64,000 bases of DNA from positions 3,968,001 to 4,032,000 of the forward strand of contig JBANDB010000008.1 of NCBI GenBank assembly GCA_037576215.1, written 5' to 3'. Shown piece after piece: positions 1 through 11,352 of this stretch. Within the stretch, counting starts at the first letter, position 1. Every line of letters starts with the position of its first letter. The notes below the pieces were generated by a model, which made no database searches, was not told where the DNA came from, and saw only the letters and a list, made by a program, of their open reading frames with translations. The position numbers and the translations under genes were made by a program. The DNA is from Armillaria gallica. Lineage: Eukaryota > Basidiomycota > Agaricomycetes > Agaricales > Physalacriaceae.

Positions 1-338
1 GCAAGGAATATCAGTTCATGACTCAGCGGACAATGACAATGATTGAAGATTGAATTGGAGGCTTCCTACGACCAATACTGACGCTGGTCTGGCACAAGTT
101 AAACGCAGAGGCCCTAAAACGCGCGAAGAAATTTTGATTGTTTAAACGATCGTGATATGCTGGATGGTTGTGGGCAGTGCGCTGGCTATGCTGTAGCAGC
201 AACTCGGGTAGGAAATGATCAGTTCTGTATGAATAGCGTCAGCGATGCATTGTTGAATTGCCGTGCTTATCTTTTCGTCTTGAAAGTTACACGTGATCGG
301 GATACTCACAAGGAAAAAGATATTCATTATCGTAGCAT

Positions 339-1133
339 TTACATTTTCCCACCAACAGCAGGCAATTTACTCTCCTTGATGACCTTGCTGGACGCTTTGA
401 ATCCCTCCACCTTCGCATCTCCAATCAGCTCAAACGCCGCACTTTCGCTCGTGCTGACCACCGCGCCTTCATGCCGCAGACGATCGAGCGCGATGTTCAT
501 TTCTGTCGGATGACTGGAAGCCACACCGTCGGCTAGGACGTATACTTTGAGATTATGTCCACCAGTAGGGTCGAGGAGACCAAGAGCGGTTTGCAGGATG
601 CATATGTGGGCCTGAACGGAATGATAAGTACTAATCTTGGGGGGTAGTAGAGTCGGACTCACTTCGATGCCCATAAGGATGACGGTCTTGATGTGGGGTC
701 GGGAAAGGAGTACGTCTTTCACCTCGGGAGTGAGCATAGAGAACAGAGTCTTGTCGGCTGTCCCGACATGAAGGCTCCCCAGGGATTCGAGATCGATAGC
801 AGGGTCTGTTGGGCCGAGTGCTGCATAATAATGTAAGACTCTGGAAGTAAACGCAATCCGGCGACGCACCTTTTGAATTCTGTGTCGTGACGAGGACTTC
901 GCAGCCAACAATCTATTCGTTGTTAGAATTCGTCCTTGAAAGGGAACCAGTCTCATACCTTTGCGATCTTCAGCATCTTGTTGACGGTAGGTATGACTTG
1001 GTCGTACCCATGTATCGTCGGTCCTAACAAACCTATAGCGCTACACTTCGAACTGTTATTGGAAGAAGTACTCACGAAACTTATTCTGCATGTCGCAGAT
1101 GAATATAATGGTAGACTCTGGGCGGATGGACAT
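339..1133 (-). CDS. Isochorismatase-family cysteine hydrolase
   Basis: A small cytosolic alpha/beta hydrolase of the isochorismatase (ISOC1/ISOC2, YcaC-like) family; the physiological substrate cannot be read from sequence. Five exons fit with GT..AG introns. Exon 1 (1076-1133) begins MSIRPEST and carries the N-terminal FICDMQNKF motif with the catalytic Asp. Next comes a PTIHGYDQVIPTVNKML segment, then a short exon with VLVTTQNSK joining to ALGPTDPAIDL. The last junction creates GIEAHICILQTA, the family's cis-peptide and active-site Cys motif. The spliced protein is about 205 residues, normal for the family. The start was chosen because it places the CDMQ motif near residue 14. It is transcribed divergently from the F-box gene, with 145 bp between starts. 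The exon joins are inferred but each restores a conserved motif, so the family call is firm. Confidence 0.87.
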
Positions 1134-1278
1134 CGTTCTTCGCAGTTGGTGGTGGATTGGAAAGGACCATGATGACGGAGTTCCGGTAGCGACGGGCTGG
1201 GATCCGAGTCGGTGTCACTGGATCACTCAATCTTCAATGATTAATGATCGACGGCCCGGGAATCTTGTTTACTTTCTG
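1134..1278. promoter_or_regulatory. Shared divergent promoter region
   Basis: These 145 bases separate the start codons of the isochorismatase-family gene (-) and the F-box gene (+). Both promoters and 5' leaders must lie here or overlap the neighbouring genes. I see no clear TATA box. Confidence 0.4.
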
Positions 1279-3026
1279 ATGGCAACTCGGACTCCAGTCG
1301 AAATCATCTCCCTGATTCTCGCAGAACTCTGGGCTAGTCAATCTTCTATCGAGGAACACATTCAAATCTTTCTGACCTGCTCTCTCGTGTCCAAAAAATG
1401 GTCCGCCCTCATCAAAGAAGTAAACTCGACGCACACGTTCATCCCTTTCTCCTATATTGCAGGACAATTGTATGCTATCAAGTCGCTATCTTCAATTTTC
1501 AGTGCAATGCTATGTCGCACCATAACGTTCAGGATAGAGTACGTGACCGTACCGAGGCTCCTTCGTCTTACGAAATGCACACCCACCATCGAGGCCAACA
1601 GAGGAATAGGGAATACTCTTCGAAGGATATTCCGTGGCCCTAGCCAACCTAGTCATGCCACCCATATCTTTGTCGACTACGTTGATGATCCTCAGGTCCA
1701 CATCCCTCGCTTCTGGATCCCCCAGCAAATCACACACTTGTCTTTTGTCTACCACTACCGTCTTTGGGTATGCCCTTCGTTCCGACGTCGGCTTCATATT
1801 CCTTGCGGGTGTGAAAGACTACCCATTGACCGACATGTCAGCCATCTTTCTGTCATGGGAGCCACGCCCGTAATAGTACAGCGACTGACAGCCCATTTCA
1901 ACGAATGGCATGGCCTGGTTTCGCTGACTACCGATGTCACCGTTGGTATTCCAGTTTCTTTGCGAGAATCATCCATACGGAGGAAGTACAATTTCCCAAT
2001 ACAGGATGTACACCCCGACGTTGGGCGTCTTGCCATGTTTGGTGAACAATTCAACAGGACATATGGATATCACCGGCATCCTATCAGTACGTTGGTGTAT
2101 TCTTCTGTAGCCCCTTTTACTAATTCCGTAGCCCGAGACTTGCATAGTTACATCTCGATGTTTGAACAGGTCATTCCACTAGGCTCTGTGGGGTACATCA
2201 ACCCGTTAACCAGGAAGTTCGTCGTGTTGTTCAACGCCATCGATCCAGCGTCTTCCCCGGAACCGGAAATTCAAAAAATCCCTTCACTCATTGCAAGCGG
2301 GGTAACAAAATTGGTTGTAAATCCAAAGTATTCCTCCTCTCCGGGATGGGAATACGAATACAAGTTCTCTGATATAACGCTCAGACTGCAGGCTTGGATA
2401 GAAGGAAGAACGTTCGTGTACCTTCATCTTCATTGTTTCCCTTGTTATTGACGGGACCAGAGTGTATGATATTCCTGTGGGAGTCGACGATGGCTGGGCA
2501 ATGCTCTATCTCACGTTGGGGCGAGCCGTTTCCAGAAAGCTTCAGGGAGATCACCTCGAGAATTGGTTGTTAGAGCACCGACAGACAATCAGAGATGTAT
2601 TTGGAAACGATCATTCCTATGCCCGGAAGCACCTGGACCTTGGTGAGGAAATCTTCATGCTACAAGCTTCTTGTTGACATGTTCCTAGTCACAACCACAG
2701 TAGACTCGTCCCAATATGCTTGGTTCGCCCATCTTGGGCAGAGGTCGACACAGTCCTTCGACGCAGGATATGTAAAATGCACAATTCATTCTTCAGATTG
2801 CATCACCACTAACGAAACAAATTTATAGTTCTACTTTCGAGTCACGTCCCGCATACCTGGAAGCCCTTGGGGAGAGTTCAAGATTCCGGAATATTACTCT
2901 TCTCCCGCACACATTTTACACTCATGGAGCCATGTCTCCACTGTGGGTCAATCACCAATGACTGTAGAGATTCGTTGCCTTTCGACACCAAAGAAAATGC
3001 AGAGATATAGGTGGATTGTACCCTAA
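1279..3026 (+). CDS. F-box domain protein (spliced, about 533 aa)
   Basis: Probable substrate-recognition subunit of an SCF ubiquitin ligase, of the type greatly expanded in Agaricomycetes. The start at 1279 (MATRTPVEIISLILAEL) gives an F-box-like helix at residues 5-50 with the usual 'CSLVSKKWSALI' tail. A long divergent region without recognisable repeats follows. The first open frame would stop at 2451. However, a 43-base intron (2418-2460) joins it in frame to VYDIPVGVDDGW, and further introns at 2643-2688 and 2772-2828 lead to a terminal exon 2829-3026 ending in TAA. The phases of all four exons agree, giving 533 residues. The F-box call is moderate because the domain is short and divergent. 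The extension past 2451 is inferred from splice signals and frame only. The gene converges on NOP9, 139 bp away. Confidence 0.62.
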
Positions 3027-3165
3027 CTAGCACTTAATTACTCACACGACATGCATTGCGAGGGCAGGAAGAGCAGCATACTTAAAGCATGCATTAAATG
3101 ACAGAGGTATGCGCGAACCATATTCCAAGAGTACTTATGGTTTGATACCAACGTCGCAAAGGCCA

Positions 3166-5788
3166 TCACTTCCGCTTCTTTTTTCCCTCTGCAGGGGCGG
3201 ACCGGATGGCCTCCATAACCCTAGCATCAAGCATGCCAATGTGCTTTTCTTGCTTCGGTTTTTCCTCTCCTTCGACAGGTTTCTCCAAAGCCCCCTTCTT
3301 CCGCACCTTCTTGAATACCATCTCGATCTCATCTACCTGCTCGTGCTTCCGTTTTCGCTTCGGTTTCTCTACACCCTCTACCTTAACCTCAGGTTTAACT
3401 TGCTCCTCCTCTTTGACCTTCGCCTTACCAACCATATCTCGCCATTCTGCTGGCTTTCTCTTCAACGTATACAGATTCAGCGCTTTGACGAAGAACCTGC
3501 CATAGTATGATGCAGCAAGATTCTGTTCATGATCCATTACGCTCCGCGCAATCTTTTCCTGTGGGCGACAAGATGAGTGAGACCCATCGAGAGTAAGCGG
3601 AACAAGTAAAGGTACCTTCATATACGTATCAGCCCAAGACCAACACCGCTCTCCGACTCGGCTGCCAATTCTGTCGTCCACCAATTCATGGAAATGACCC
3701 AAGAATGCCAGGACGAAACGCCGTTTCGCTTTCTGTGGGACCGTGGGAGAGTCGAGGAGGACGTCAAGCACGCGCGAGGAGACAGGATGCTGAGCAAGGG
3801 TTATGACCGATGCGACGGGAAGAGATAGAATGCTGCGATTTCTGATTTCAGCTTGAGCCAAAAACGCGGGAAAAGACTGCCAACCTTTCTATGATGCCAG
3901 CATTGTATGGGTCCTTGAGACGCAACATAGACTGCAATAACAATGCTCCTTGAACATTTGGCTCTGGAGGTGTGTCTGCAGACTTGTAATCCTATTTGAC
4001 AACATATGTTAACGTTGTTCAGCCAGTGGGGACAGACAAACCTCAGAGGTCTTGAGGCTCATCACAGACTTGATCAACATTTCAGGATCCGGTTGATCCT
4101 CGAACCCAAACGCACCCTGCAGTGCTTGCCAGATATCTTCTCCGCCTTCACCAACTTCCGCCGTCCGCTCCACGATGGCTTTCACGACACCCAGCCTGCC
4201 CATCTTCACAGCTCTTCCCCACCACTTCGTCCCCAAACCGCCAAGCTGCTCCGTATTTGCCCTACCGACGGCTCGAGCGAGTACGTAATTGGAGACCGCA
4301 TGTGTTGCGAGCCGTTCGACGCCATTTTCCGGGCACAGGTATGTGGTCCAGAGAACGTCAAACACTGGTTGTGGAGCGTGTGTGACGATGGTTTCGAGTA
4401 GATGCGACGAGGTTGCGTCTCGAAGGAGAGTGTGGATGTAGTCCGACTCGGTGTTAGGTGGTGGGGTCGAAGACTTTACTATCACGACGATGATATGAGT
4501 ATGTCCCCGAGGAGCATTCGTAGGTACTTACACGTTTGACCGACTATGCCGACCAATATGCGGTCCATCAGGCTTCCGCTTTCGTTTGACATGTCATGCT
4601 TGGCTTCGACTTCGATGAGAACCTAATGATGAAGATCAACATGTGCCGAGAAATATGAAGGAACGAGTGATCTACATCAAGACCAGGACATGCAACTTTA
4701 CTTCCTGCACATGCCCGCACTTCATTATCGCTCATTCCGTCTCTGAAAGCTCGAACAATCTTCTTCGCTTTCTTGTTGAAACTCGGTGGCCTCGCCATAT
4801 CCTCCCTTGACTTTTCTGATGAAAACAAACTACGCATTTCCCCTTGCTTGCCCTTCCAACTTTTGCTGCGTTTGGATGTCTGAGAATGCGTATTTGATGT
4901 AGGAGAAAGAAGAAGAGCCAAAGCGCGGACAATATGCGAGCCAAAAGAGTCATGAAGGAGCAGCGGCAGAACTGGAAGAAGTTCCTGTTCGCTATAAGAT
5001 GAGTATAGACAATGGTCTCGACATAATAAACAGACGTACGTCGCAGAGGTCCAGCACAAGTTCTGTTATCGTTGGGAGATGTCCTGTTTTTGAGCTACTC
5101 TGTGGTATTTCAGGTAGGATGCCTCTGGTCTATACGGAATGATTTAGACATTATCCCCGGCAGAGACGACGTGCAACTTGCCTCTCTTGAAACGGTTTCT
5201 CCGGCGACTTGGAGAAGTGTTTGACAGACATGAGATGCGAACCGATGGCGAGCAAGTATTTCATACCTTTTATTGTTAAAGTTCGTAGTTGGATCAAGGA
5301 TAAGTAAAATATTACTCACGAGCCAGTCAGGCTATCTGTGAACACTCTTCTAGCAAAGTCGTCCATCGAATGTAACATTCGCTCTAATATCACAGAGCAG
5401 TCCGGGTCAGTTGCAAGCTGTTTTTCCTTCCCAGTCATCTCGGTAAGGGCTGCGAGGAAGAATGTATGTTTTTCTGAGATGAAAAATGAGCTACTTCCTC
5501 CTTGCCTGTACCCCTGGACTCACCATCGTCATCTACCTCTATCTGGACATCCTGCCACTGCCGTATCTGCACGTCCACCGTACGGAAATACGCCTTGACG
5601 TCTGCATCGAGGTAGCCAAAGGGTGCTTCCGAGTCGACCTGCTCCTGTTGAGGATTTGCGACAATCCATGATAGACCAGCCTCCGGTTCTGGTTCAACTT
5701 TGCCTCCAGTATGCTCTTGCTCGTCGAATTCTGGATCCTGGGTGGGCTTTTTGTGTTTCTTGCCTCTTTTCCTATTTTCGCGAGGCAT
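3166..5788 (-). CDS. NOP9: Nucleolar protein 9, Pumilio-repeat ribosome biogenesis factor
   Basis: NOP9 binds pre-rRNA near the 3' end of 18S and is needed for 40S subunit maturation in the nucleolus. The start at 5788 gives a basic N-terminus, [14 protein letters not shown], followed by an acidic stretch and the family signature around [15 protein letters not shown] splice then yields [27 protein letters not shown] and [10 protein letters not shown], which are typical NOP9/PUF helices. Later exons carry further Pumilio-like helices ([51 protein letters not shown]). The last exon (3166-3861) ends in a Lys/Glu-rich tail with several nuclear-localisation-like runs, as in fungal orthologues. At least six exons are present with short introns. 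No break was seen. Its start lies only 45 bp from the divergent Crinkler-kinase gene. Confidence 0.9.
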
Positions 5789-5833
5789 GATGAAAAAGGT
5801 AAAAGGGCGAAAGTGGCTGTGCTGAGACTGCAC
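5789..5833. promoter_or_regulatory. 45-bp divergent intergenic region
   Basis: The start codons of NOP9 (-) and the Crinkler/kinase-like gene (+) are only 45 bases apart. The two genes must share promoter DNA, or each promoter lies inside the other gene's transcribed region. Confidence 0.45.
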
Positions 5834-7771
5834 ATGGCTGATACACTCGCAGTGCCGGTAATATCACTCGCAGGAATCGACAATGGCGGTTATGCTGTTG
5901 TATATCGAGTGTCCTCTGATGCGTATATATCTGATTTGGTGATTGAGGTAGCCAAGGGTCTCGATATTAGTCACACAAAACTGCGGTTGTGGACAGTAAG
6001 TGTCAAATTGCAGCAGGCCCTCAACTGATAGTCTTGTAGCCCAAGGAACCGGTGCCCTTAGCCGACGCTGCTGATTATCTGTCAGACCGCCTGAGTAACG
6101 CGGACCGTAACCTGGAGGCTATCGCTACAAGGATTACAGATCCTATGCAGCGCGTTAAGGATCTTCTGCAAGACGGCCAAGGACTAGTGGACTCACGATT
6201 GCATTTCATTCTAGAAATCCGGCCCCCAAAACGTAGGCGGGAGGACGAACAAGACGATAGTGGCCATTATATATTATCGAGTACGCTAGACATTTCTCGT
6301 CTGTTACCTCTCACTCAAATCAATCGAGGGTACCGAAGGACGATCATAGCCAATCGAGACAGTCCATCCAGCAACTCTCGTCCCAGTCATTATATTAGGA
6401 ACCAGGCTAGTGACACTGCCATCCTCGATGGTCGTTACGATCCCGCCAATTCAACTCCCACAGTGGCCCCGCCAATTCAACTGTATCATCCTGTCTTTGC
6501 AGATTTCCTTGGCGCCATGGATGACACGAGTGACCCTCCGGAAGACCTTGTCGTGGAGACCGGTAAACTGATGCGGAGCGCATCTGGGATTGCAGTTCTA
6601 GAGAGCAGTCGCTCTCTTCCGAGCCGTACCCATATGTCCAACATATTGGGGTTTTCTCTCTCGCAGTCCGTTAATCTGGATAAGACGTCGGCTGTCCACG
6701 CGATACTTCACATCCGGACGTCTCCTCCTGTTCAAACTGCCATATTGGCGACTGTCGAAGAAAAGTCAGAGTTGGGGTCTGGGGGGGACGCGACGACACA
6801 AGGCGGGTGTTCGTACACAGCTTTCTGGCTCTCCAAAGATGTGAGTATTCGCACCCGTCCTTCCTTCTTGGTCTCCTTGTTGATATTTCGCGTAGCACCA
6901 GGAACTCAGGGAATGTAGTTGTTGCCCATCTTTCATCATTTGTCTCACAGGTCCTTGGATGGTTGTAATGGGAGCCGTGTTCACCACTCAGCCAATAGTT
7001 CAACGCCTCACAGACTTCATATGGCTCGGAACCAGCCCCGTTATCAATGATGCGCAGTGTATCCGTGTTGCTGGCGTCCTACGAGCCCTCAAGGCAGGTG
7101 TCCGCACCCTCGATGACTATTACAGAGATCTCGTGCACTTGTCCCTCTCGTCCAATACCCACCACCCCCGTTTCTTTCCCTTTCCGACCTCATTCAACGA
7201 GCCGCGGGTGCATTTCAAGTACCTTGAGCCACTGAAGCCTCTCGACCCTGACTGCGTCACCTTCCTCGCCGAGACCATCCCGGACAAAACTAGGATCGTC
7301 GTCAAGTTCGCCCAGACCTACGGCGTCGAAGCCCATAGATTGCTTGCACAACACAACTTGGCTCCTCCTCTCTTGCACTTTAAGCACCTCAATGAAGACA
7401 GCGCTGGTTACGGTGACTTGAAGATGGTAGTGATGAGTTATGTTGAGGGGAAGACTGCCACCAAAGTGTTCAATGGTGCTGCACTTTCGCCAAATGCTGT
7501 CGGTGACCTCGAGCGTGCTCTTGACATCCTCCATGGGGAGGGCCTTGTTTTTGGCGATCTTCGGAGACCCAATATCATGATTATACCGGAAGACGGCACT
7601 GTGCGGCTGATTGACTTTGACTGGGCTGGGAAAGAGAATCAAGTTAGATATCCAATCCATCTTAATCAGTCCAAGGAGGTCAAATGGGCTGATGGTGTTG
7701 GATCATATCGGAAGATTGGTAAAAAGCATGATTTGGACATGCTGGAATTGCTCAGAACGCCGCAGAGGTGA
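5834..7771 (+). CDS. Crinkler-type N-terminus fused to a kinase-like domain
   Basis: Three exons (5834-5995, 6040-6840, 6896-7771) agree in phase and give 612 residues. Residues 1 to about 120 resemble the ubiquitin-like Crinkler (CRN) header: VVYRVSSDAYISDLVIEVAK, then LRLWT joined by splicing to PKEPVPLADAADYL, and a closing HFILEIRPPKRRRED. The middle contains a motif I associate with mushroom CRN-like proteins (a Trp-rich AFWLSKD..., CCPSFIICLTGPW, VQRLTDFIWLG). The C-terminus looks like a divergent protein kinase: IVVKFAQTYG with a candidate ATP-binding Lys, LVFGDLRRPNIM for the catalytic loop (HRD replaced by FGD) and LIDFDWAG in place of DFG. CRN proteins are oomycete and chytrid effectors, but basidiomycetes keep many of unknown role. 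No signal peptide is evident. The architecture is confident; the activity is not. Confidence 0.78.
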
Positions 7772-8531
7772 ACCCGCCAGGCGCCGATTCGGATGATAAC
7801 CTCTACTGCACATTGACGATCGACCCTATGCTACGGAATGCGGCTCGCAAAGGATGATCTGCGTAATGTGCGAATCTTTGCAATGTCGGGAAGCACAGGA
7901 GACAGGCCTCGATGATAAGATCTTGTGCGCAGCTGGAGACTGGTTCGGTGTCCGAGACGGAGCGTAAGTGTCGAGAGAACATGGGAAGGGAAGAGCGACG
8001 ATTCGTAATGTGGTCAGATGAGTCACTTGATTCACTGGGAATGGTCGAACACATTATGTACTAGGCCCGGGGAAAAGTAGAGGGCTTCTAATACGCCCCT
8101 CATCTCTTAGAGCATCTGTGTAGAACAGGAGCACATTTTCATCCCGGATAGCCTAGTGAAATCGACCTTCCAGGCTCTACTTCGACGGCCCGATATTGAG
8201 TAGTTTTTTAACAGGAGAGAACCCATTACCTCTCGAATTCCTAAGGCTAAACCAGAGTTTGCGAAAGCCAGAGCTTAAAACGGCTGGAGCCGGAAACATT
8301 CTTAAAGTAAAAAAGTCCAATCCCGATCGTAGTGCCCGTCGAATCGGTCAACTCGGAAAAATGTGGGGGTTATTTCGAGTAGATTATTATTAGCGCTTCA
8401 ATAGCATTAGAGTATTATACCGTAGACTTTTGGGTTGAATTCTAGCTTTGAAATAAATAACCGAGAATAATGATATCTCAGTGCTCCGCGAGTCCGAAGG
8501 AAACCAGTTCCATCAAAATGCAACAACGTAC
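7772..8531. other. Intergenic region, no gene recognised
   Basis: About 760 bases between the 3' ends of the Crinkler-kinase gene and CFA copy A. The right part (about 8160-8500) is AT-rich. A few short ORFs on both strands show no family resemblance. Confidence 0.5.
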
Positions 8532-10187
8532 TCAGTCGCACATCTCGGGTGCGTCATTCTAAGAGGGACAAAAGGTAGATTAATACGCGAGAAACCAAAC
8601 TCAGCGAGAAAAGCTCACCTCTCGAATGAACGTCAGCATATGGCACGTAATATACCCCTTCGCGAAGCCTGCTCCTGCGTAGGCGAAAAGGTACATCCAC
8701 TTCCGCTTGAACGCCTCGTACGAGTGCTTGTCACTCAATCCAGGATAGTCCTTCTCTACCATCTCCTGAGTCAGATTCTTCTCCAGCCGCCTTCCCCACT
8801 CTCGGAGTGTTCGCGGGTAGTGAGCTGCGTGATTCTCCACTCGCTCAAGGTTAAAGTGGGGGGAGGCCGCCTGGATCAAGGCCGATGCCGAGGGAAGACA
8901 TGAATTAGGCCACATGTACTTGCGCATGAAGTCTTCGGCCTGATATGAAGAGTACCGTGATTCAGGGAAAGTGGATGCGGATACTACAGCGGTAGCATTG
9001 TGGGGTTTTAGGGCGAAGGAGACGAGTCGGAAGTAGTTAGCATAGTGCTTAGATCCGACGTGCTCAAGCATCTCGACGGAGACAAATGCGTCAAAGGCGT
9101 TTTCCCATTCGGATGGGATGTCCCGATAATCGAGGAGGTGGACGTGGATTTTGTCGGAAAGACCGGCGGCAGCGATCCTTTCCTCAGCAAGTGTCTTCTG
9201 CTCGATGGAAAGGGTGAGTGTATCAACAGTGCATCCAAATGTGCCAGCCGCCTGTGAATGGGAAGGTAAGAGAAATGAATATGACAGAAAGGAATGAAAG
9301 GCAAGTCACTTACCTCGATGGCGAGCCCTCCCCATCCAGAACCGAATTCGAGAACACGGTATCCCGGTTTGAGACGAGCCTGACGAAGGACATGGTGTAT
9401 TTTTCTCCGCTGAGCGGCCTCGAGGTCACCAGGAAAAGGGCCGATTTCAAGGTCACCTCGGACTCCGCCCTCTGACTCGTCCCAGAGAGCACATGAGTAC
9501 ATCATCTCTGATGAAAGGAAGGCCTTGAAGAGCTCGTTCGACTGATCGTATGACGCGATCACGTTGAGACGCGCGTTACTTTTTGTCTGGCCCAGAAAAG
9601 AATTGTAGAAACTTGACAGGGTCGAAGTGATGCGGCTGTACGTAGAGGACAAAGTGTCTTCCATTGTAGACTGGTTATCGAGCCACAACTGAGAAGACGA
9701 GTTTCAATCACCGTGAATGTCTGGATTGAGCAAAAGTACGCACGTTCATTGCCGCTCTCAGGTCTGGTAGTTCGATCTCGCCTATCATGTACGCTTCGCT
9801 GACTAAATCGGGTTAGCTGATGGATGATTAGCGGTTACGCGGGACACATACAGCCAAGATCGCCGGAGCTAGAAAAGGGAAGTGGTAAATCCATGGACTA
9901 GCGAAAATCCACATGTCTACGTACAGCATGAGGCGCAACCAAAAGTTGTCGTTGATGACTTTAATGTGAACGACGTTGCAGCCCTTTTCGTTGGAACCAT
10001 AAGTGTGAGAGCCTTCGGCATCATCAACGATGAGGTATCCAGAAGAGATGGCGCTTGTAAGCGCTGACAGAATCGATTGGCGAGCAAATGAAGCGATCCA
10101 TGATCGGGGGGAGGTAGCCATCATGAGAACACCGGTAGATGCGATGACACCTTGAGTAGAGAATTGAGTGCTGGATTTCGAAGACAT
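8532..10187 (-). CDS. CFA synthase-like SAM-dependent lipid methyltransferase, copy A
   Basis: Member of the cyclopropane-fatty-acyl-phospholipid synthase / mycolic acid cyclopropane synthase family, which transfers a methyl(ene) group from S-adenosylmethionine to unsaturated acyl chains. The start at 10187 (MSSKSSTQF) leads to an N-terminal domain with GSHTYGSNEKGC and DNFWLRLMLY. The methyltransferase core has NELFKAFLSSEMMYSCALW (typical CFA substrate-pocket region), motif I VLEFGSGWGGLAIEV, VEMLEHVGSKHYANYF and the C-terminal LREWGRRLEKN...AYAGAGFAKGYI. The coding sequence ends in a tiny exon (8532-8558) that adds NDAPEMCD after ...LTFIRE. The same tiny exon exists in copy B, which supports it. 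About six exons. The C-terminal half is nearly identical to copy B at 24.9-26.5 kb, introns included. No stop or frameshift was seen. Confidence 0.88.
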
Positions 10188-11352
10188 TGCTGAGAAGAGA
10201 GGCTGAGGTTGATGATTTGAGTAGCGGAAGTCGAGGGATCTTTATACATTTCGGAATGCGAATGGCTTATCACTGAGTTCTAAACGCAGTCCGAAGGATA
10301 TCCAAGATGCATAATCAACTGTTCAGGGTGTCCCTCAGGGTCGGGAGCTTTGAACAACAGCGTGTCAGATCTGTATCTAATATTTCGAAAGGCACTTCGC
10401 AACTGAGAGATGAAAAGCCTAACCTGTTTCATTGGTGTATAACCCAAGACCGACGAGCTACAGGACTAGCCGAAAGAAGTTCGCCTACTCTCAACCTTAG
10501 ACTTGCTAGATATTCACCGGGCGGCCCGGTGCTCCATAAATTCTTGTAACAGGCGCAGCAAAAGCGTGAGTATCCATCGGCGTGTCCCATCAAGCCTAGC
10601 CAAACATGTCCTCGGTGTCCGCTTCCCCCATCCGCGAGCGTTAGATGGTGATCTACGGGGCCGATAATTGAAGAAAGGTGGTGCAGGACAGTTTTGCATT
10701 ATATACTCTTTGAGTCTCGCTTGCTACACAATCTGGTGAAACAACGTCACTGCCTATGGCGAAGTCCTCCATGGATGCCATCGAGTGCAATCCCATTGCC
10801 GTACAGGCGGACGGGATGTCGTTCGTCTCGTACCACGTTTGCCCGGATCCGTGGAAACACGACGCCCGCCGGGCTGCAGCACTGCAGATTGCCCATGGAA
10901 TACAGCTGTCCGCGGTGATGAGCAACAGATTTTGTGATCCGGAGGATTGTGTAACCCTGAGTCGACGAATGGGTGTGAATCCTGTATGTCACACGAGCAG
11001 GCCCTAACAGTCAGGGCGCGATTCCAGGCAAAAATAGGCCGAAGGTATTCCAAAATCAGTTATTATGAAACGAACAAAACGAACCCGAGGCGGCAGTCAC
11101 ATATCGCGAATCAGATCTGTCGGAATCCGATCTTTGTGGACTCCGATCGAAATTGTAGGTGCTTGTGTACCCAACAACTTGTGTCGGAGTGGCTCATGTT
11201 AGGCGAGAGGGCTCTCCAGAAAAGTGAGTAAGGTATCAATATTGCAACTTGGAATTAATTAGACTATTTTCTGAATCCGTTATTCAGATGCAAAACAGCT
11301 GAAAAGGTTAAGAGGTCCTCACATGCGAATCATTGTGCGATGGATGAGAGGC
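10188..11352. other. Intergenic region, no gene recognised
   Basis: About 1.17 kb between the CFA copy A start and the 3' end of the glycine-carrier gene. ORFs of up to 99 codons occur on both strands around 10650-11050, but they overlap one another and resemble no family. The left end must contain the copy A promoter. Confidence 0.45.

Noticed and set aside
1..338. Short ORFs at the left edge
   Set aside because: 61 and 118 codons, overlapping on opposite strands; the longer one runs antisense into the isochorismatase-family gene. No motif.
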